64,000 bases of DNA from positions 1,488,001 through 1,552,000 of the forward strand of contig NZ_FNSQ01000005.1 in NCBI RefSeq assembly GCF_900105205.1, in the 5' to 3' direction. Numbering within the stretch: position 1 is the first letter of the stretch; each line of letters starts with the position of its first letter. A program made the translations under genes and the position numbers. The stretch is from Microbacterium hydrocarbonoxydans (GTDB lineage Bacteria; Actinomycetota; Actinomycetes; Actinomycetales; Microbacteriaceae). Of this stretch, positions 1 to 8,855 are shown in pieces. Below the pieces are notes generated by a model, which was given only the letters and a program-made list of their open reading frames with translations, had not been told where the DNA came from and ran no database searches.

Positions 1-1256
1 GGGAGGCGGAGTCGGCGGAGCAGGACGACGACGGCGTGTCGGTCACGATCACCGAGACGGCCACCGGAGGCCGCCGTACGGTGCGCGGCCGTTACGCCAC
101 AGGATGCGACGGGGGAGCCAGCATGATGCGGCGCGCCATCGGCGCTCGGCTCCAGGGCGACTCCGAGGCCGCCGAGCGGAGGCTCTCCATCTACTTCCGC
201 TCCGACGAGCTGGTCGGCCTCCTGGGTGAGAACCCGGGCTGGATGTACTGGTGGTACGGCCCGGAACTGCGCGGCTCGTTCCTGCAGCTCGACGGCTCGT
301 CGCTGTTCCTCTGTCACGCCCGCGTGCCGGAGGGCATGGAGCCCGACGACCTCGACCCTAATCGTGTGCTCGAGGCGGCCGTGGGCCGGCACATCGAACA
401 CGAGAAGCTACAGGTCATCCGATGGACGCCGCGGCGCCTCGTGGCCGACTCATTCCGCGACGGGAGGATCACCCTCGCCGGTGACGCAGCCCACCTCTGG
501 TTGCCGCTCGGCGGGTTCGGCATGAACACCGGGATCGCCGACGCGGTGGGGCTCGGCTGGCGTCTGGCCGCGCTCGTCGCCGGCACCGGCGCAGATGCCC
601 TCCTCGACGACTACGAGGCCGAACGACGATCGGTGGGCGAAGCCACGTCGCGTGCCGCACTGAAGATCGACCGCGACATGGCGGCGATCGGCCGCGACAC
701 CGAGCTGCACGCCGACTCGCAGCGCGGGGCCGAGCTGCGCGCCGAAGCCGGCCGGTTGATCCAGATCATCGACCGCCAGCAGTGGCACAGTCAGGGGGTG
801 CAGTTCGGTTCGCGCTACGAGCACTCCTCGGGCATCATCGCGCCCGACGAGGCCGACGCCACCGCGATCGCCGCGATCGACAGCTACACACCCTCGGTGC
901 GAGCCGGGTCGAGGCTGCCGCACCTGTGGCGAGCCGACGGCTCGTCGCTGTTCGACGCGCTCGGGCGCGACTGGACACTGATCACCGTCGGAGAGTCGGG
1001 GCGCGCGGGGGCGGACTTCGCCCGTGCCGCGAGCGATCTGGGTCTCGACCTCACCATGGTCGAACTGACCGAGGCGGAGGCGGCGGGGGTGATCGACGAG
1101 CCCGCCGTCTTGGTGCGTCCCGACCTCTACATCGCGTTCAGTGGCGTAGCTCCAGACCCGTCGACGAGCGCCGGCTCGGCAAAGGCGATCCTCGGCGAGC
1201 TCCTCGGAGCGACAAGATCTCTGGTGGCCGCCACGGCGGGAGCCACCCGTGGCTGA
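1..1256 (+). CDS. FAD-dependent aromatic-ring monooxygenase (5' truncated)
   Basis: The reading frame is already open at base 3 and its true start lies outside the window; the in-frame GTG at 36 is internal. About 417 residues are visible. The GCDGG motif (near base 105) and the GDAAH motif (bases 480-494), followed by a P-GG-GMNTGI-DA stretch, are the FAD/NAD(P)H and FAD-ribityl motifs of class A flavoprotein hydroxylases of the PheA/TfdB/MhpA type. Such enzymes hydroxylate phenolic rings with NAD(P)H and oxygen. The N-terminal Rossmann GxGxxG motif is missing because of the window edge. The exact substrate cannot be read; the CoA-ligase operon downstream supports a role in phenolic acid degradation (inference). 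Confidence 0.85.
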   Translation, partial: EAESAEQDDDGVSVTITETATGGRRTVRGRYATGCDGGASMMRRAIGARLQGDSEAAERRLSIYFRSDELVGLLGENPGWMYWWYGPELRGSFLQLDGSSLFLCHARVPEGMEPDDLDPNRVLEAAVGRHIEHEKLQVIRWTPRRLVADSFRDGRITLAGDAAHLWLPLGGFGMNTGIADAVGLGWRLAALVAGTGADALLDDYEAERRSVGEATSRAALKIDRDMAAIGRDTELHADSQRGAELRAEAGRLIQIIDRQQWHSQGVQFGSRYEHSSGIIAPDEADATAIAAIDSYTPSVRAGSRLPHLWRADGSSLFDALGRDWTLITVGESGRAGADFARAASDLGLDLTMVELTEAEAAGVIDEPAVLVRPDLYIAFSGVAPDPSTSAGSAKAILGELLGATRSLVAATAGATRG

Positions 1257-1548
1257 CCCGTCGGGCTCGACCCGCCGCCCGACCCTGCTCGTGCGGCGAG
1301 CGACGAGCAGCGACCACAGCAAGGCGCCTCAGCTGGCACTGGTCGATCGACCACGCCGACATCGCAGAAGGTTGCCGGGCATGCCCGCCTATGAGCAGGA
1401 GCACGCGGTACGGCAACTGCTGCCAAGAACGTCGGGTGATGCATCCTTCGCCGTCGATGCTCTGCGTAGCAAGGCCGGCGTTCCCGACGTCGTGACCGAG
1501 CTGCAATTCGACGACGCCGTCCTCACTCGGGAAGTGCGCATGCTCTGA
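1249..1548 (+). CDS. Small unrecognised ORF, possible gene remnant
   Basis: A GTG at 1249 overlaps the stop of the monooxygenase by 8 bases and opens a 99-residue frame. The first 44 residues are Arg-rich and look like out-of-frame translation. The part from the Met at 1381 has a more natural composition and could be the C-terminal tail of a degraded enzyme. No family is recognised. No convincing ribosome binding site precedes 1381. It may be noncoding. Confidence 0.25.
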   Translation: MADPSGSTRRPTLLVRRATSSDHSKAPQLALVDRPRRHRRRLPGMPAYEQEHAVRQLLPRTSGDASFAVDALRSKAGVPDVVTELQFDDAVLTREVRML

Positions 1549-1624
1549 CTTCCCACCTTTCTTGTTCCACCCTCACGCACTCCGTGCGCCACTATCACTC
1601 ATGTAGGTCAAAGGAGATACCACA

Positions 1625-2983
1625 ATGAGCGTCAACAAAGCGAAGATCCCGATGTACGTCGGCAAGGACGGGCGGGAGCTCCGTCGGGTCCTCACCTCGA
1701 GCTACGTCGGCAGCATGATCGAGTACTACGACTTCGTGCTCTACGCCGCAGCCTCCGGGCTCATCTTCAACCGTCTGTTCTTCAACGACCTGCCCCCGGC
1801 GGTCGCCACCATTGCGGCCTTCGCCACCCTCGCGGTCGGCTTCGTCGTACGCCCGCTCGGCGCGATCATCTTCGGTTACTTCGGCGACCGTGTCGGCCGC
1901 AAGTCGGTGCTGGTGATCACCATGACCATGATGGGTGTGGCCACCGCCCTGATGGCCGTGTTGCCCACCCGCGATCAGGCGGGTGTCATCGCTCCGATCC
2001 TGCTCATCATCCTGCGGGTGGTGCAGGGCCTCTCGGTCGGTGGCGAGTGGGGCGGTGCCGCGCTGATGGCGTTCGAGCACGCCCACCCGAAGCGGCGCGG
2101 CTTCGCGGCGGTGTTCGCCACCGCCGGTCAGCCGAGCGGTTCGCTGCTGGCCGGTGTGGTGCTGGCACTGTTCGCGCTGATGCCGGAGGAGCACTTCCTC
2201 AGCTGGGGCTGGCGCGTGCCGTTCGCCCTGAGCGCCGTGCTCGTGATCTTCGGTCTCTGGATCCGCATCCGGGTCTCCGAGTCGCCGCTGTTCCTGGAGG
2301 AGAAGCGGCGGCGCGAGCAGAGCACTGAGAAGACGCGCTCGCCTCTCATCGAGGTGCTCCACCGGCCCGGAACCTTGGTTCTGGCGTTCGTAGCCCTGCT
2401 CGCTCCCTTCCTCTCGTTCACGCTGTCGGGGGCGTTCGGCATCACCTACGGGGCCACCCACGGGCTGTCGACCTCGAGTGTGCTGTTCATCTCCTCCGCG
2501 GGGTCTCTTGTCTGCATCGTGGGTGAGCTGTTCTTCGCCTCGCTTTCCGACAGGGTGGGCCGGCGGCCGGTCATGATCGGTGGTGTCATCGCGGGCGCCC
2601 TGCTGGTTTTCCCCTTCTTCCTGCTGTTGCAGACGGGCACTGCCTGGGGAGCGCTGCTCGCGTTCGCGCTCATCAACGGCGTGGCGATCGGTGCGACGTT
2701 CGGCCCGCTGGCCGCGTTCATGGGAGAGCGGTTCAGCACGGGGTCGCGGTTCACCGGCCTGTCCCTGGGGTACCAGCTGGCGGCCACCGTCGGCGGCGGC
2801 TTCGGCCCGCTCATCCTCACCGCGCTCATCGCGAGCAACCCGGCCGACATCACGCCCATCGTGTGGTTCATCGCCGGCGTGGCAGTGCTCAGCATCGTCG
2901 CGCTGTTCTTCTCGAGAGACCGCGCGGTGGAGGCGCCCGTGGTCGACGAGACCACACCGGCCGTCGCCGAGTCCGTCGCGTGA
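1625..2983 (+). CDS. MFS transporter, metabolite:H+ symporter (MHS) family
   Basis: This is a 452-residue integral membrane protein with about 12 hydrophobic segments. The loop motif GDRVGRKSVL near residue 100 and the stretch VQGLSVGGEWGGA near residue 140 are typical of the MHS branch (ShiA, ProP, KgtP, dicarboxylate and aromatic-acid carriers), which imports organic acids with protons. An N-terminal SYVGSMIEYYDFVLY segment is another family hallmark. A strong AAGGAG site (1611-1616) precedes the ATG by 8 bases. It is the first gene of a tightly overlapping set with a CoA ligase, MaoC hydratase and thioesterase, so the substrate is probably a phenolic or related carboxylic acid (inference). 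Confidence 0.9.
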   Translation: MSVNKAKIPMYVGKDGRELRRVLTSSYVGSMIEYYDFVLYAAASGLIFNRLFFNDLPPAVATIAAFATLAVGFVVRPLGAIIFGYFGDRVGRKSVLVITMTMMGVATALMAVLPTRDQAGVIAPILLIILRVVQGLSVGGEWGGAALMAFEHAHPKRRGFAAVFATAGQPSGSLLAGVVLALFALMPEEHFLSWGWRVPFALSAVLVIFGLWIRIRVSESPLFLEEKRRREQSTEKTRSPLIEVLHRPGTLVLAFVALLAPFLSFTLSGAFGITYGATHGLSTSSVLFISSAGSLVCIVGELFFASLSDRVGRRPVMIGGVIAGALLVFPFFLLLQTGTAWGALLAFALINGVAIGATFGPLAAFMGERFSTGSRFTGLSLGYQLAATVGGGFGPLILTALIASNPADITPIVWFIAGVAVLSIVALFFSRDRAVEAPVVDETTPAVAESVA

Positions 2984-4701
2984 CCGCGCTGGTGGAGACC
3001 GCGCACCGCGGTCGTTTCGCCTCGGCCGACGTGGAGCTGCTCCGGCTGCCCGGCGGGGTGATCGAGCTCCGGTCCAAGCAACGGCCGACGGATGCACCGG
3101 CCACCACCTTGCACTGGCTGCACAGGTGGGCCGCCACCACCCCGTCGGCGATCCTCCTCACCGAGGTCGCCGACGGAGGGCGGCTCGCGCTCGACTACGG
3201 GTCGGCGTGGGATCGTGTGGTCCAGGCAGCCCGGGCGCTCATCGCCCGCGGCATCGGCCAGGGAGTCCGGGTCGCCGTCATCGCGCAAAATGGCATCGAC
3301 GCTTTCGTGGCAGGACACGCCGTGATGCTGGCTGGAGCGGTCTGGGTGCCGATCGCGCCGCAGTACCTCCGCCCCGGTGCCGACCCCGCGCGGATCGCGA
3401 GCGTGCTTGAGATGGTCGGTCCGGCACTGGTCGTCGTGCCGGACGAATCCCTCCACGAGGCTGTGCCCGTGGGCTACAGAGTGGAGACAACCGTCGCGGG
3501 CGACGGTTCCGGGCGTTCCGCGGGCGACGCAGGGCTCCGTCTGCTCGACCGGTGCCTCGCCGATGACCCCGCCAAACTGCTGCTCACCTCCGGGTCGACC
3601 GGCACACCCAAAGCCGTCGTCTACACCCATCGGATGCTCGTGAACAACGTGCGCGCCACCGTCGACGTGTGGCCCTTCGTCGACGATCACCCGCCGGTGC
3701 TCGTCGACTGGTTGCCGTGGAATCATGCCTTCGGAGGGAACGCGAACCTCAACATGGTGCTGTTAGGCGGCGGGACCATCCACATCGATGACGCGCACGG
3801 ACGGCCGGATGCGCTCCATCGCACGATCGCCGCGATCCGGGAGTTCTCACCCACCTTCCACGCCGCTGTGCCGGCCACGTTCCAAGCCCTCGTCCCGGTG
3901 CTCGAGGCGGATCGCGGGTTTCGCACCGCACTTTTCGGCCGGTGCGACGCGCTGTTCTCCGCGGGAGCGGGGATGCCCGTCGGTGCCTTCCGGCGTCTGA
4001 AGGCGCTGTCGCAGACGGTGCGGGAGTTGCCGGTGCCCGTGCTGACCGGGTGGGGGTCCACCGAGGTGGGCCCCGGCGCCACGATCGTGCACAGCGCCGA
4101 CAGCGAACCGGGCTGGGTGGGCCCGCCCCTGCCCGGGGTCACCATCCGCCTGGTGCCAGTGGGCGACAAACTCGAGCTCCGCGTGCGGAGTGAGAGTGTG
4201 ACACCCGGATACTGGCGCGACCCCGACCGCACGGCGGCGGTGTTCGATCACGACGGCTTCTATCGATCGGGTGATGCCGGCCGCCTCGTCGACGATTCGC
4301 GACCGGAGCTGGGACTGCGCTTCGACGGGCGGATCGCCGACGATTTCAAGCTGTCGAACGGCTCGTGGGTGAACGTAGACCGGCTCCGCTCGAGTCTGCT
4401 CGCACTCGCCGGCAACGGGGTGCGCGACGTGGTCGTCGCGGGCCCGGACAGGGCGCACCTCGTGGCCCTGTTTTGGGTGACGGAAGGTGCGACGGTCGAT
4501 GTCGGGGCCGTGCTCGCGGCACACAACGCGGGCACGACGGGGCAGACCAACCTCGTCGTCGCCGGTGGGGTGCTCACGGAAGAGCTCGATGCCGAGCTCC
4601 TGTCGCCGAAAGGACTCATCAAACCAGCTGCGTTCCGGTCGGCGCACACTGCGCTGATCGACGACCTGTACCGCCAATCAACGAAGGAGAACAAAGGATG
4701 A
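2980..4701 (+). CDS. AMP-dependent acyl-CoA ligase, feruloyl-CoA synthetase-like
   Basis: A GTG start at 2980 overlaps the transporter stop (GTGA), giving 573 residues. The ANL-family motifs are present: P-loop TSGSTGTPK (about residues 204-212), GWGSTEVGPG (near 357), YRSGDAGRL (near 428) and a C-terminal catalytic Lys in SPKGLIKP (near 544). The segment VLVDWLPWNHAFGGN with IHIDD downstream closely resembles feruloyl-CoA synthetases. Expected reaction: carboxylic acid + ATP + CoA to acyl-CoA + AMP + PPi. Longer frames upstream of 2980 run into the transporter and are not used. The true acid is unknown; ferulate-like phenylpropanoids are the best guess. Confidence 0.87.
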   Translation: MTALVETAHRGRFASADVELLRLPGGVIELRSKQRPTDAPATTLHWLHRWAATTPSAILLTEVADGGRLALDYGSAWDRVVQAARALIARGIGQGVRVAVIAQNGIDAFVAGHAVMLAGAVWVPIAPQYLRPGADPARIASVLEMVGPALVVVPDESLHEAVPVGYRVETTVAGDGSGRSAGDAGLRLLDRCLADDPAKLLLTSGSTGTPKAVVYTHRMLVNNVRATVDVWPFVDDHPPVLVDWLPWNHAFGGNANLNMVLLGGGTIHIDDAHGRPDALHRTIAAIREFSPTFHAAVPATFQALVPVLEADRGFRTALFGRCDALFSAGAGMPVGAFRRLKALSQTVRELPVPVLTGWGSTEVGPGATIVHSADSEPGWVGPPLPGVTIRLVPVGDKLELRVRSESVTPGYWRDPDRTAAVFDHDGFYRSGDAGRLVDDSRPELGLRFDGRIADDFKLSNGSWVNVDRLRSSLLALAGNGVRDVVVAGPDRAHLVALFWVTEGATVDVGAVLAAHNAGTTGQTNLVVAGGVLTEELDAELLSPKGLIKPAAFRSAHTALIDDLYRQSTKENKG

Positions 4702-5162
4702 TCGCCGTCAACTCTGCACGAGAACTCACCGACAAGGTGGGCCAAGTGCTCGGCCACAGCGAGTGGCTCACGTTGCCGGCAGATCGGATCGCCGCCTTCG
4801 GCGCCGTCACCGGCGATGAGCACTGGATCCACGTCGACCGCGAGCGTGCCCGGGCTGAAGGGCCCTTCGGTGATGTGCTCGCCCACGGCTTCCTGCTGCT
4901 CGGTCTCGTCACGGGGCTCGCGAACCAGTGTTACTCGGTGGCGGACGCGGTGCGCTGGACGAACTACGGGCTCGATCGCGTGCGATTCACGGCGCCGGTG
5001 ACTCCGTCGTCCGAGGTCCGGTTGGCGCTCACGCTGAAGTCGCTCGATGTCTCACAGGACGGAGCCCGTCTGGTGCTCGGCTGTGAACTCGAATTGCGGG
5101 ATTCGTCGCGCCCGGCGATGGTGGCCGATTGGATCGTGCTGATCGCGGAGGGGGAGGAGTGA
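4698..5162 (+). CDS. MaoC-family hydratase/dehydratase
   Basis: The ATG at 4698 overlaps the ligase stop (ATGA) and sits behind AAAGGATG-type spacing. The 154-residue protein has the single hot-dog fold of the MaoC/NodN group. The hydratase signature GDEHWIHVD (residues 39-47) carries the catalytic Asp-His pair, followed by GPFGDVLAHGFLLL. Family members hydrate enoyl-CoA thioesters. Its coupling to a CoA ligase and a thioesterase suggests that it acts on the acyl-CoA made by the ligase, for example hydration of a cinnamoyl-CoA side chain (inference). Confidence 0.88.
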   Translation: MIAVNSARELTDKVGQVLGHSEWLTLPADRIAAFGAVTGDEHWIHVDRERARAEGPFGDVLAHGFLLLGLVTGLANQCYSVADAVRWTNYGLDRVRFTAPVTPSSEVRLALTLKSLDVSQDGARLVLGCELELRDSSRPAMVADWIVLIAEGEE

Positions 5163-5575
5163 CGAGCTTCAGCGGGATCGGGCAGAAGGGCACGTTCCTC
5201 GACCATGTGGGCGGAATCGAGGAGTCACGGGGAGCGGAAGGTTCCGTCATCCGGGTCACGGTGCGGCCCGAGCATGTGAACCCCAACGGCACGGCCCACG
5301 GTGGGCTCATCCTCACGTTGCTCGACTTCACGCTCGGCGCGGAGGTAGAGAGCTCACTTGGTGAGGGTCTGGTCGGGCACCCGATCACGATCCAGCTCTC
5401 CACCAGCATGATCGGTGCGGCGGCCCTCGGCGAGACGCTGACCGGCACCGCCCGCGTACGATCGCGCACGAAGACGATGAGCTTCGTCGAGGGCGAGATC
5501 CTCTGCGGCCAGCGCGTCATCGCCACAGCGACAGCGGTCTTCCGCAACCCCCGCGCAGCCGCCGTATCGCGATAG
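5159..5575 (+). CDS. PaaI-family hot-dog thioesterase
   Basis: The GTG at 5159 overlaps the MaoC stop (GTGA) and gives 138 residues. The motif NPNGTAHGG (residues 41-49), followed by LDFTLG, is the PaaI/YdiI-type acyl-CoA thioesterase signature with its HGG turn. It probably releases a free acid from a CoA intermediate or rescues CoA from dead-end thioesters. It is the last gene of the transporter-ligase-hydratase-thioesterase set; no gene follows for about 370 bases. Confidence 0.86.
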   Translation: MTSFSGIGQKGTFLDHVGGIEESRGAEGSVIRVTVRPEHVNPNGTAHGGLILTLLDFTLGAEVESSLGEGLVGHPITIQLSTSMIGAAALGETLTGTARVRSRTKTMSFVEGEILCGQRVIATATAVFRNPRAAAVSR

Positions 5576-5885
5576 ATCGGGCGCCTACACTTTGAGCCCG
5601 GGCCGTCGAAGGAGGACCGGCGACCGTCGGTGTTGACAACCGAAGACGTTGCGCTGGTGAACGCATGGACTCGGGATGGCCAGCTTGGGCGATGGCGGAC
5701 ACGACGGACAATGCTGCTGCCGCGCTAGAGGGCGATTGCCTCCGCTTGGAGTCCGCCGCTCAACGTTGACTGACAAGGGCGGAAGCTAACGTTGCAGGAA
5801 ATTCGGGCACCTATCGCAGGAAAACCAAGAACGGCTCGCCACCCCGATCCGCACCACGGGTAGTTCTGCCAACAGCCCGACCATT

Positions 5886-5926
5886 GAGGCTCGGAATCAC
5901 GCGGAAGTCGCGAGGTTCCGAGCCTC
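5886..5926. terminator. Inverted repeat, candidate bidirectional terminator
   Basis: A perfect 11-base stem, GAGGCTCGGAA (5886-5896) with its complement at 5916-5926, encloses a 19-base loop that itself holds CGCG-gaagt-CGCG. No clear T-run follows. It lies between the convergent thioesterase and membrane-protein genes, as expected for a shared terminator. The rest of the 374-base gap (5576-5949) holds no gene that I can support; a TTGACA at 5633-5638 has no matching -10 element. Confidence 0.5.
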
Positions 5927-5949
5927 TGTCGTGTCCGGAGTCAACGCAC

Positions 5950-6477
5950 TCAGTGCACGAATGCCTTCAACGCCACGAAGACGACCCCGAAGGAGGCTGT
6001 AGCCACGGCACCGAGAACACACGCCCGCAGTCCGCTGCCGCGACGCATGAACGCGACGAATCCGAGAAACGCGAGGATCGCGGTACCGGACCACAGAGCC
6101 ACGTCGTTCGCGGCCTCATCGGGGATCAGACGGGTCGTGCCCGCGAGAAGGATCAGAGCAGGCACACCCGCCGAGCTGAGCATGCCCAGCGAGTGGCGCA
6201 CCGAACGGATCAGTGCCGAGCGGATTCCGAGATGCTCCCCGCCTTCCTCGCCCAGACGAGCGACCGTCCCCGCGTAGATGTGCGCTGCCCAGAAGACCAG
6301 CACCGTCACGCCGACCGTGAGCAGTACCAGTGCGGAGGTCTCACCGTGTGCTGAGGACACCGCGATCAGGCCGCTGACGAGGATGGTTCCGTAGACCGCC
6401 GCCTCCGTCCCGAAACCGGGTCGGAGGACTCGATGCGTACGGAGAATCGGATGGTCGTCGGACGGAATGGACCTCAT
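5950..6477 (-). CDS. Integral membrane protein of unknown function
   Basis: The ATG at 6477 overlaps the stop of the upstream DUF1254 gene (ATGA), so I use it rather than earlier in-frame codons. The 175 residues contain about five hydrophobic segments (roughly 26-44, 49-70, 100-116, 126-144 and 150-171) and short polar loops. I do not recognise a family. Translational coupling to the DUF1254 gene suggests a shared role, perhaps anchoring or transport, but nothing in the sequence shows a reaction. Confidence 0.8.
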   Translation of the reverse strand: MRSIPSDDHPILRTHRVLRPGFGTEAAVYGTILVSGLIAVSSAHGETSALVLLTVGVTVLVFWAAHIYAGTVARLGEEGGEHLGIRSALIRSVRHSLGMLSSAGVPALILLAGTTRLIPDEAANDVALWSGTAILAFLGFVAFMRRGSGLRACVLGAVATASFGVVFVALKAFVH

Positions 6478-7427
6478 GACGCCGAGCCTTCGATCGAGGG
6501 AAACGTCCACGAGCCGCCGAGGACCTCGGGGCGGGGACGGTAGAGCCGCACCAGGTAGTTCCACCCGTCGCTGAGCGGGAGGGCGTTCGGGGCGGAGGCG
6601 TCGCCGCCGAAGCGGACGGTGACGCTTCCGTCCGCGTTGCGGACGCCGGTGACGCTGTTGACGCTGTACCGACCTGCGTCGTTCGGCTCGAAGTACCCCT
6701 CGGCGTTATACAACGAGACCGACCAGAATCCGTCGACGGGAACATCGCCGACCGTGAGCTCGTACCGACCGACCGGGAGTCCGGGTTCGACGTTCACGTA
6801 GAAGGCCTCCTCCTCCGGGAGACCGCCCCACCCGGAGGCGGTGCCCAGCAGATGACGGATCGGGTCGACTCTGTTCGCCGGGCCGAACGCTCGCTCGTAG
6901 TTCGGCAGCCCCTTGGCGAGAGTGAGGACGGCGTCGCGGGTCTGTGTGAACGAGTCGGCGTCGTAGTCGAGAGCGGGGAGCTCGCGGGCGCCGGCCGACG
7001 CCAGGGAGAGCTGATCCTGCAGCGCGTTGACGGTCGCCACGTCATCGGGGTCGTCGGAGTCGACGAGGATGCGCGCCGCGGCGAGGACGAAGCCCGAACC
7101 CAGCTCATCAGCGCTGAGGCGGTGTTCACCAGGCTCGTGGAGCACGCGGTTGATGTAGTGGTCCTCGCTGACGAGCATGACGGACACATACCGCCCCGCT
7201 GTGTCGGGGATCGTGATCGTCGCACCCTCGGCGACGTCGATGATCGCGGCGCTGTAGAGCGTGTCCCGATTCATCCGGATGACGGTCTGCTGGTCGATGG
7301 GAGTCGGAATCCGATAGTGGTTCCACCGGTTCGCCCCTCCGGCGGCGGCGCTGATCGCGGCGAACATGCGCAACGTCTCGATGCGTGCGAAGTTCGCGTA
7401 CGTGACGACGGGGGAGGTCTCAGTCAT
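6474..7427 (-). CDS. DUF1254/DUF1214 domain protein
   Basis: The ATG at 7427 follows a GAGAGG ribosome site and gives 317 residues. The N-terminal part (about 10-115, with RMNRDTLYS and a beta-rich region) matches the DUF1254 pattern. The C-terminal part (about 210-300, with VDGFWSVSLYN) matches DUF1214. Proteins of this pair of domains are widespread and of unknown biochemical function. There is no signal peptide. It is divergent from the HerA-like ATPase across a 159-base gap and coupled to a small membrane protein. Confidence 0.85.
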   Translation of the reverse strand: MTETSPVVTYANFARIETLRMFAAISAAAGGANRWNHYRIPTPIDQQTVIRMNRDTLYSAAIIDVAEGATITIPDTAGRYVSVMLVSEDHYINRVLHEPGEHRLSADELGSGFVLAAARILVDSDDPDDVATVNALQDQLSLASAGARELPALDYDADSFTQTRDAVLTLAKGLPNYERAFGPANRVDPIRHLLGTASGWGGLPEEEAFYVNVEPGLPVGRYELTVGDVPVDGFWSVSLYNAEGYFEPNDAGRYSVNSVTGVRNADGSVTVRFGGDASAPNALPLSDGWNYLVRLYRPRPEVLGGSWTFPSIEGSAS

Positions 7428-7586
7428 GGTCGTGCCTCTCAGGATGTGGCGTACGAGGCAATCGTCTCGCACAGCACGGATCGAGCGCATCATCCGAGGC
7501 ACTCGCAGTTCTCCCTCGATCGAGAAAAAGGTGCCACGTGCGCCGCTTTGCGGCATTCTGGTGCCACACCGCACACGGAGGACGAC

Positions 7587-8675
7587 ATGGTCACACTGCA
7601 GATCGGCGCTCACCTCGACGCTCCCGGAAGGACGGCGGGGCTCTACGCCCGTCGGTTCAATCGACACACGTTCTGGTGCGGGCAGAGCGGCAGCGGCAAG
7701 ACCTACGCGTTGGGTGTCGTCCTGGAGCAGCTGCTCCTTCACACGGAACTGCCCCTGCTGATCCTCGATCCGAACGCAGACTTCGTCCGGGTGCAGGAGA
7801 CCCGTGAGACCGCCGGGCCGCAGGCCGCGGAAAGGATCGCCGAGCTCGACACCAGGGTCTTCCGGTCGGGACCTGGGCGGGACAGCCCCCTTCACGTCCG
7901 ATACCTGGACCTGTCGCCTGCGACGAAGGCCGCCGTACTGCAGATGGATCCGATTCGCGATGCCGAGGAGTACAACGTCCTCCTGCACAGCGACGCGGAC
8001 GCACGGGACTTCGAGGCTGCGGAACTCGTGAGAGGGTTTCGCGCGAGTGGCGACCCGGCGCGAGTGCGGCTGGCGAACCGCATGGAGAACCTGCAGGTGC
8101 TCGAATGGGACCTGTGGTCGCGAGGGACCAGCTCCGTCGTCGATGCCATCGACGAGCGTCCTCGCGCGACCGTTCTCGACCTCGGCGGTTTCGACCACCC
8201 CGCCGAGCCGAAGGTCGCAGCCCTCGCTGTCCTCGAGCATCTCTGGTCCCGGCGGGAGGAACGCCGCCCCATCCTCATCGTCATCGACGAAGCCCACAAC
8301 CTCTGCTCGCCCGAACCGACGACCGAGGTGGAACGCGCCCTCACCGAGCAACTCGTCCAGATCGCCGCGGAGGGCCGGAAGTTCGGCCTGTGGCTGTTCC
8401 TGTCGACACAGCGGCCCACCAAGATCCATCCGAACGTGCTGTCACAGTGCGACAACCTTGGCCTGATGCGGGTGAACGCACCCCGAGACCTCGCCGAGCT
8501 GGCGGAGGTGTTCGGCTTCGCGCCGGACGAGGCGATCCGGCGAGCCAAGTCGTTCCAGCAGGGGCAGGCGCTGTTCGCCGGCGCTTTCGTCTCGGAGCCG
8601 ACGTTCGTGCAGATGGGGGAGCGCCTCACTGAGGAGGCCGGAGGAGATGTGAAGGTGCCCCTGCGCCCTGCATGA
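7587..8675 (+). CDS. Stand-alone HerA-like (DUF87) ATPase
   Basis: This is a 362-residue P-loop ATPase. Walker A is GQSGSGKT (residues 32-39); Walker B is ILIVIDEAH (about 229-237). The later FLSTQRPTKI stretch is typical of the HerA/FtsK superfamily (VirB4-TraG-like helicases) that translocate DNA or export it. The ATG is preceded by CGGAGGAC. The classical partners (NurA nuclease, SIR2, other effectors) are absent: the neighbours are a DUF1254 gene on the other strand and a small acidic protein. The N-terminal HAS-barrel of true HerA looks shortened. The biological role is unknown. Confidence 0.82.
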   Translation: MVTLQIGAHLDAPGRTAGLYARRFNRHTFWCGQSGSGKTYALGVVLEQLLLHTELPLLILDPNADFVRVQETRETAGPQAAERIAELDTRVFRSGPGRDSPLHVRYLDLSPATKAAVLQMDPIRDAEEYNVLLHSDADARDFEAAELVRGFRASGDPARVRLANRMENLQVLEWDLWSRGTSSVVDAIDERPRATVLDLGGFDHPAEPKVAALAVLEHLWSRREERRPILIVIDEAHNLCSPEPTTEVERALTEQLVQIAAEGRKFGLWLFLSTQRPTKIHPNVLSQCDNLGLMRVNAPRDLAELAEVFGFAPDEAIRRAKSFQQGQALFAGAFVSEPTFVQMGERLTEEAGGDVKVPLRPA

Positions 8676-8855
8676 TGTTCGGCGGGAGCCTCGGGCGTGA
8701 CACTCGCTCACCGTCCGGACCCTGCCCCCTGATGAGTCTCGCCCCATGCTCGCGGCTGCGCCGCACCGCGCACGGCACCCCCGTCAACCCCCTGCCCCGA
8801 ATCACTCCACCGCCCTAGCGTCGAACCGACCGACCGACAGGCAGAGGAGATGCAG

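Noticed and set aside
5884..6354. 156-codon plus-strand frame opposite the membrane protein
   Set aside because: It is antisense to the DUF1254-coupled gene, and its polar composition is that of a shadow frame.
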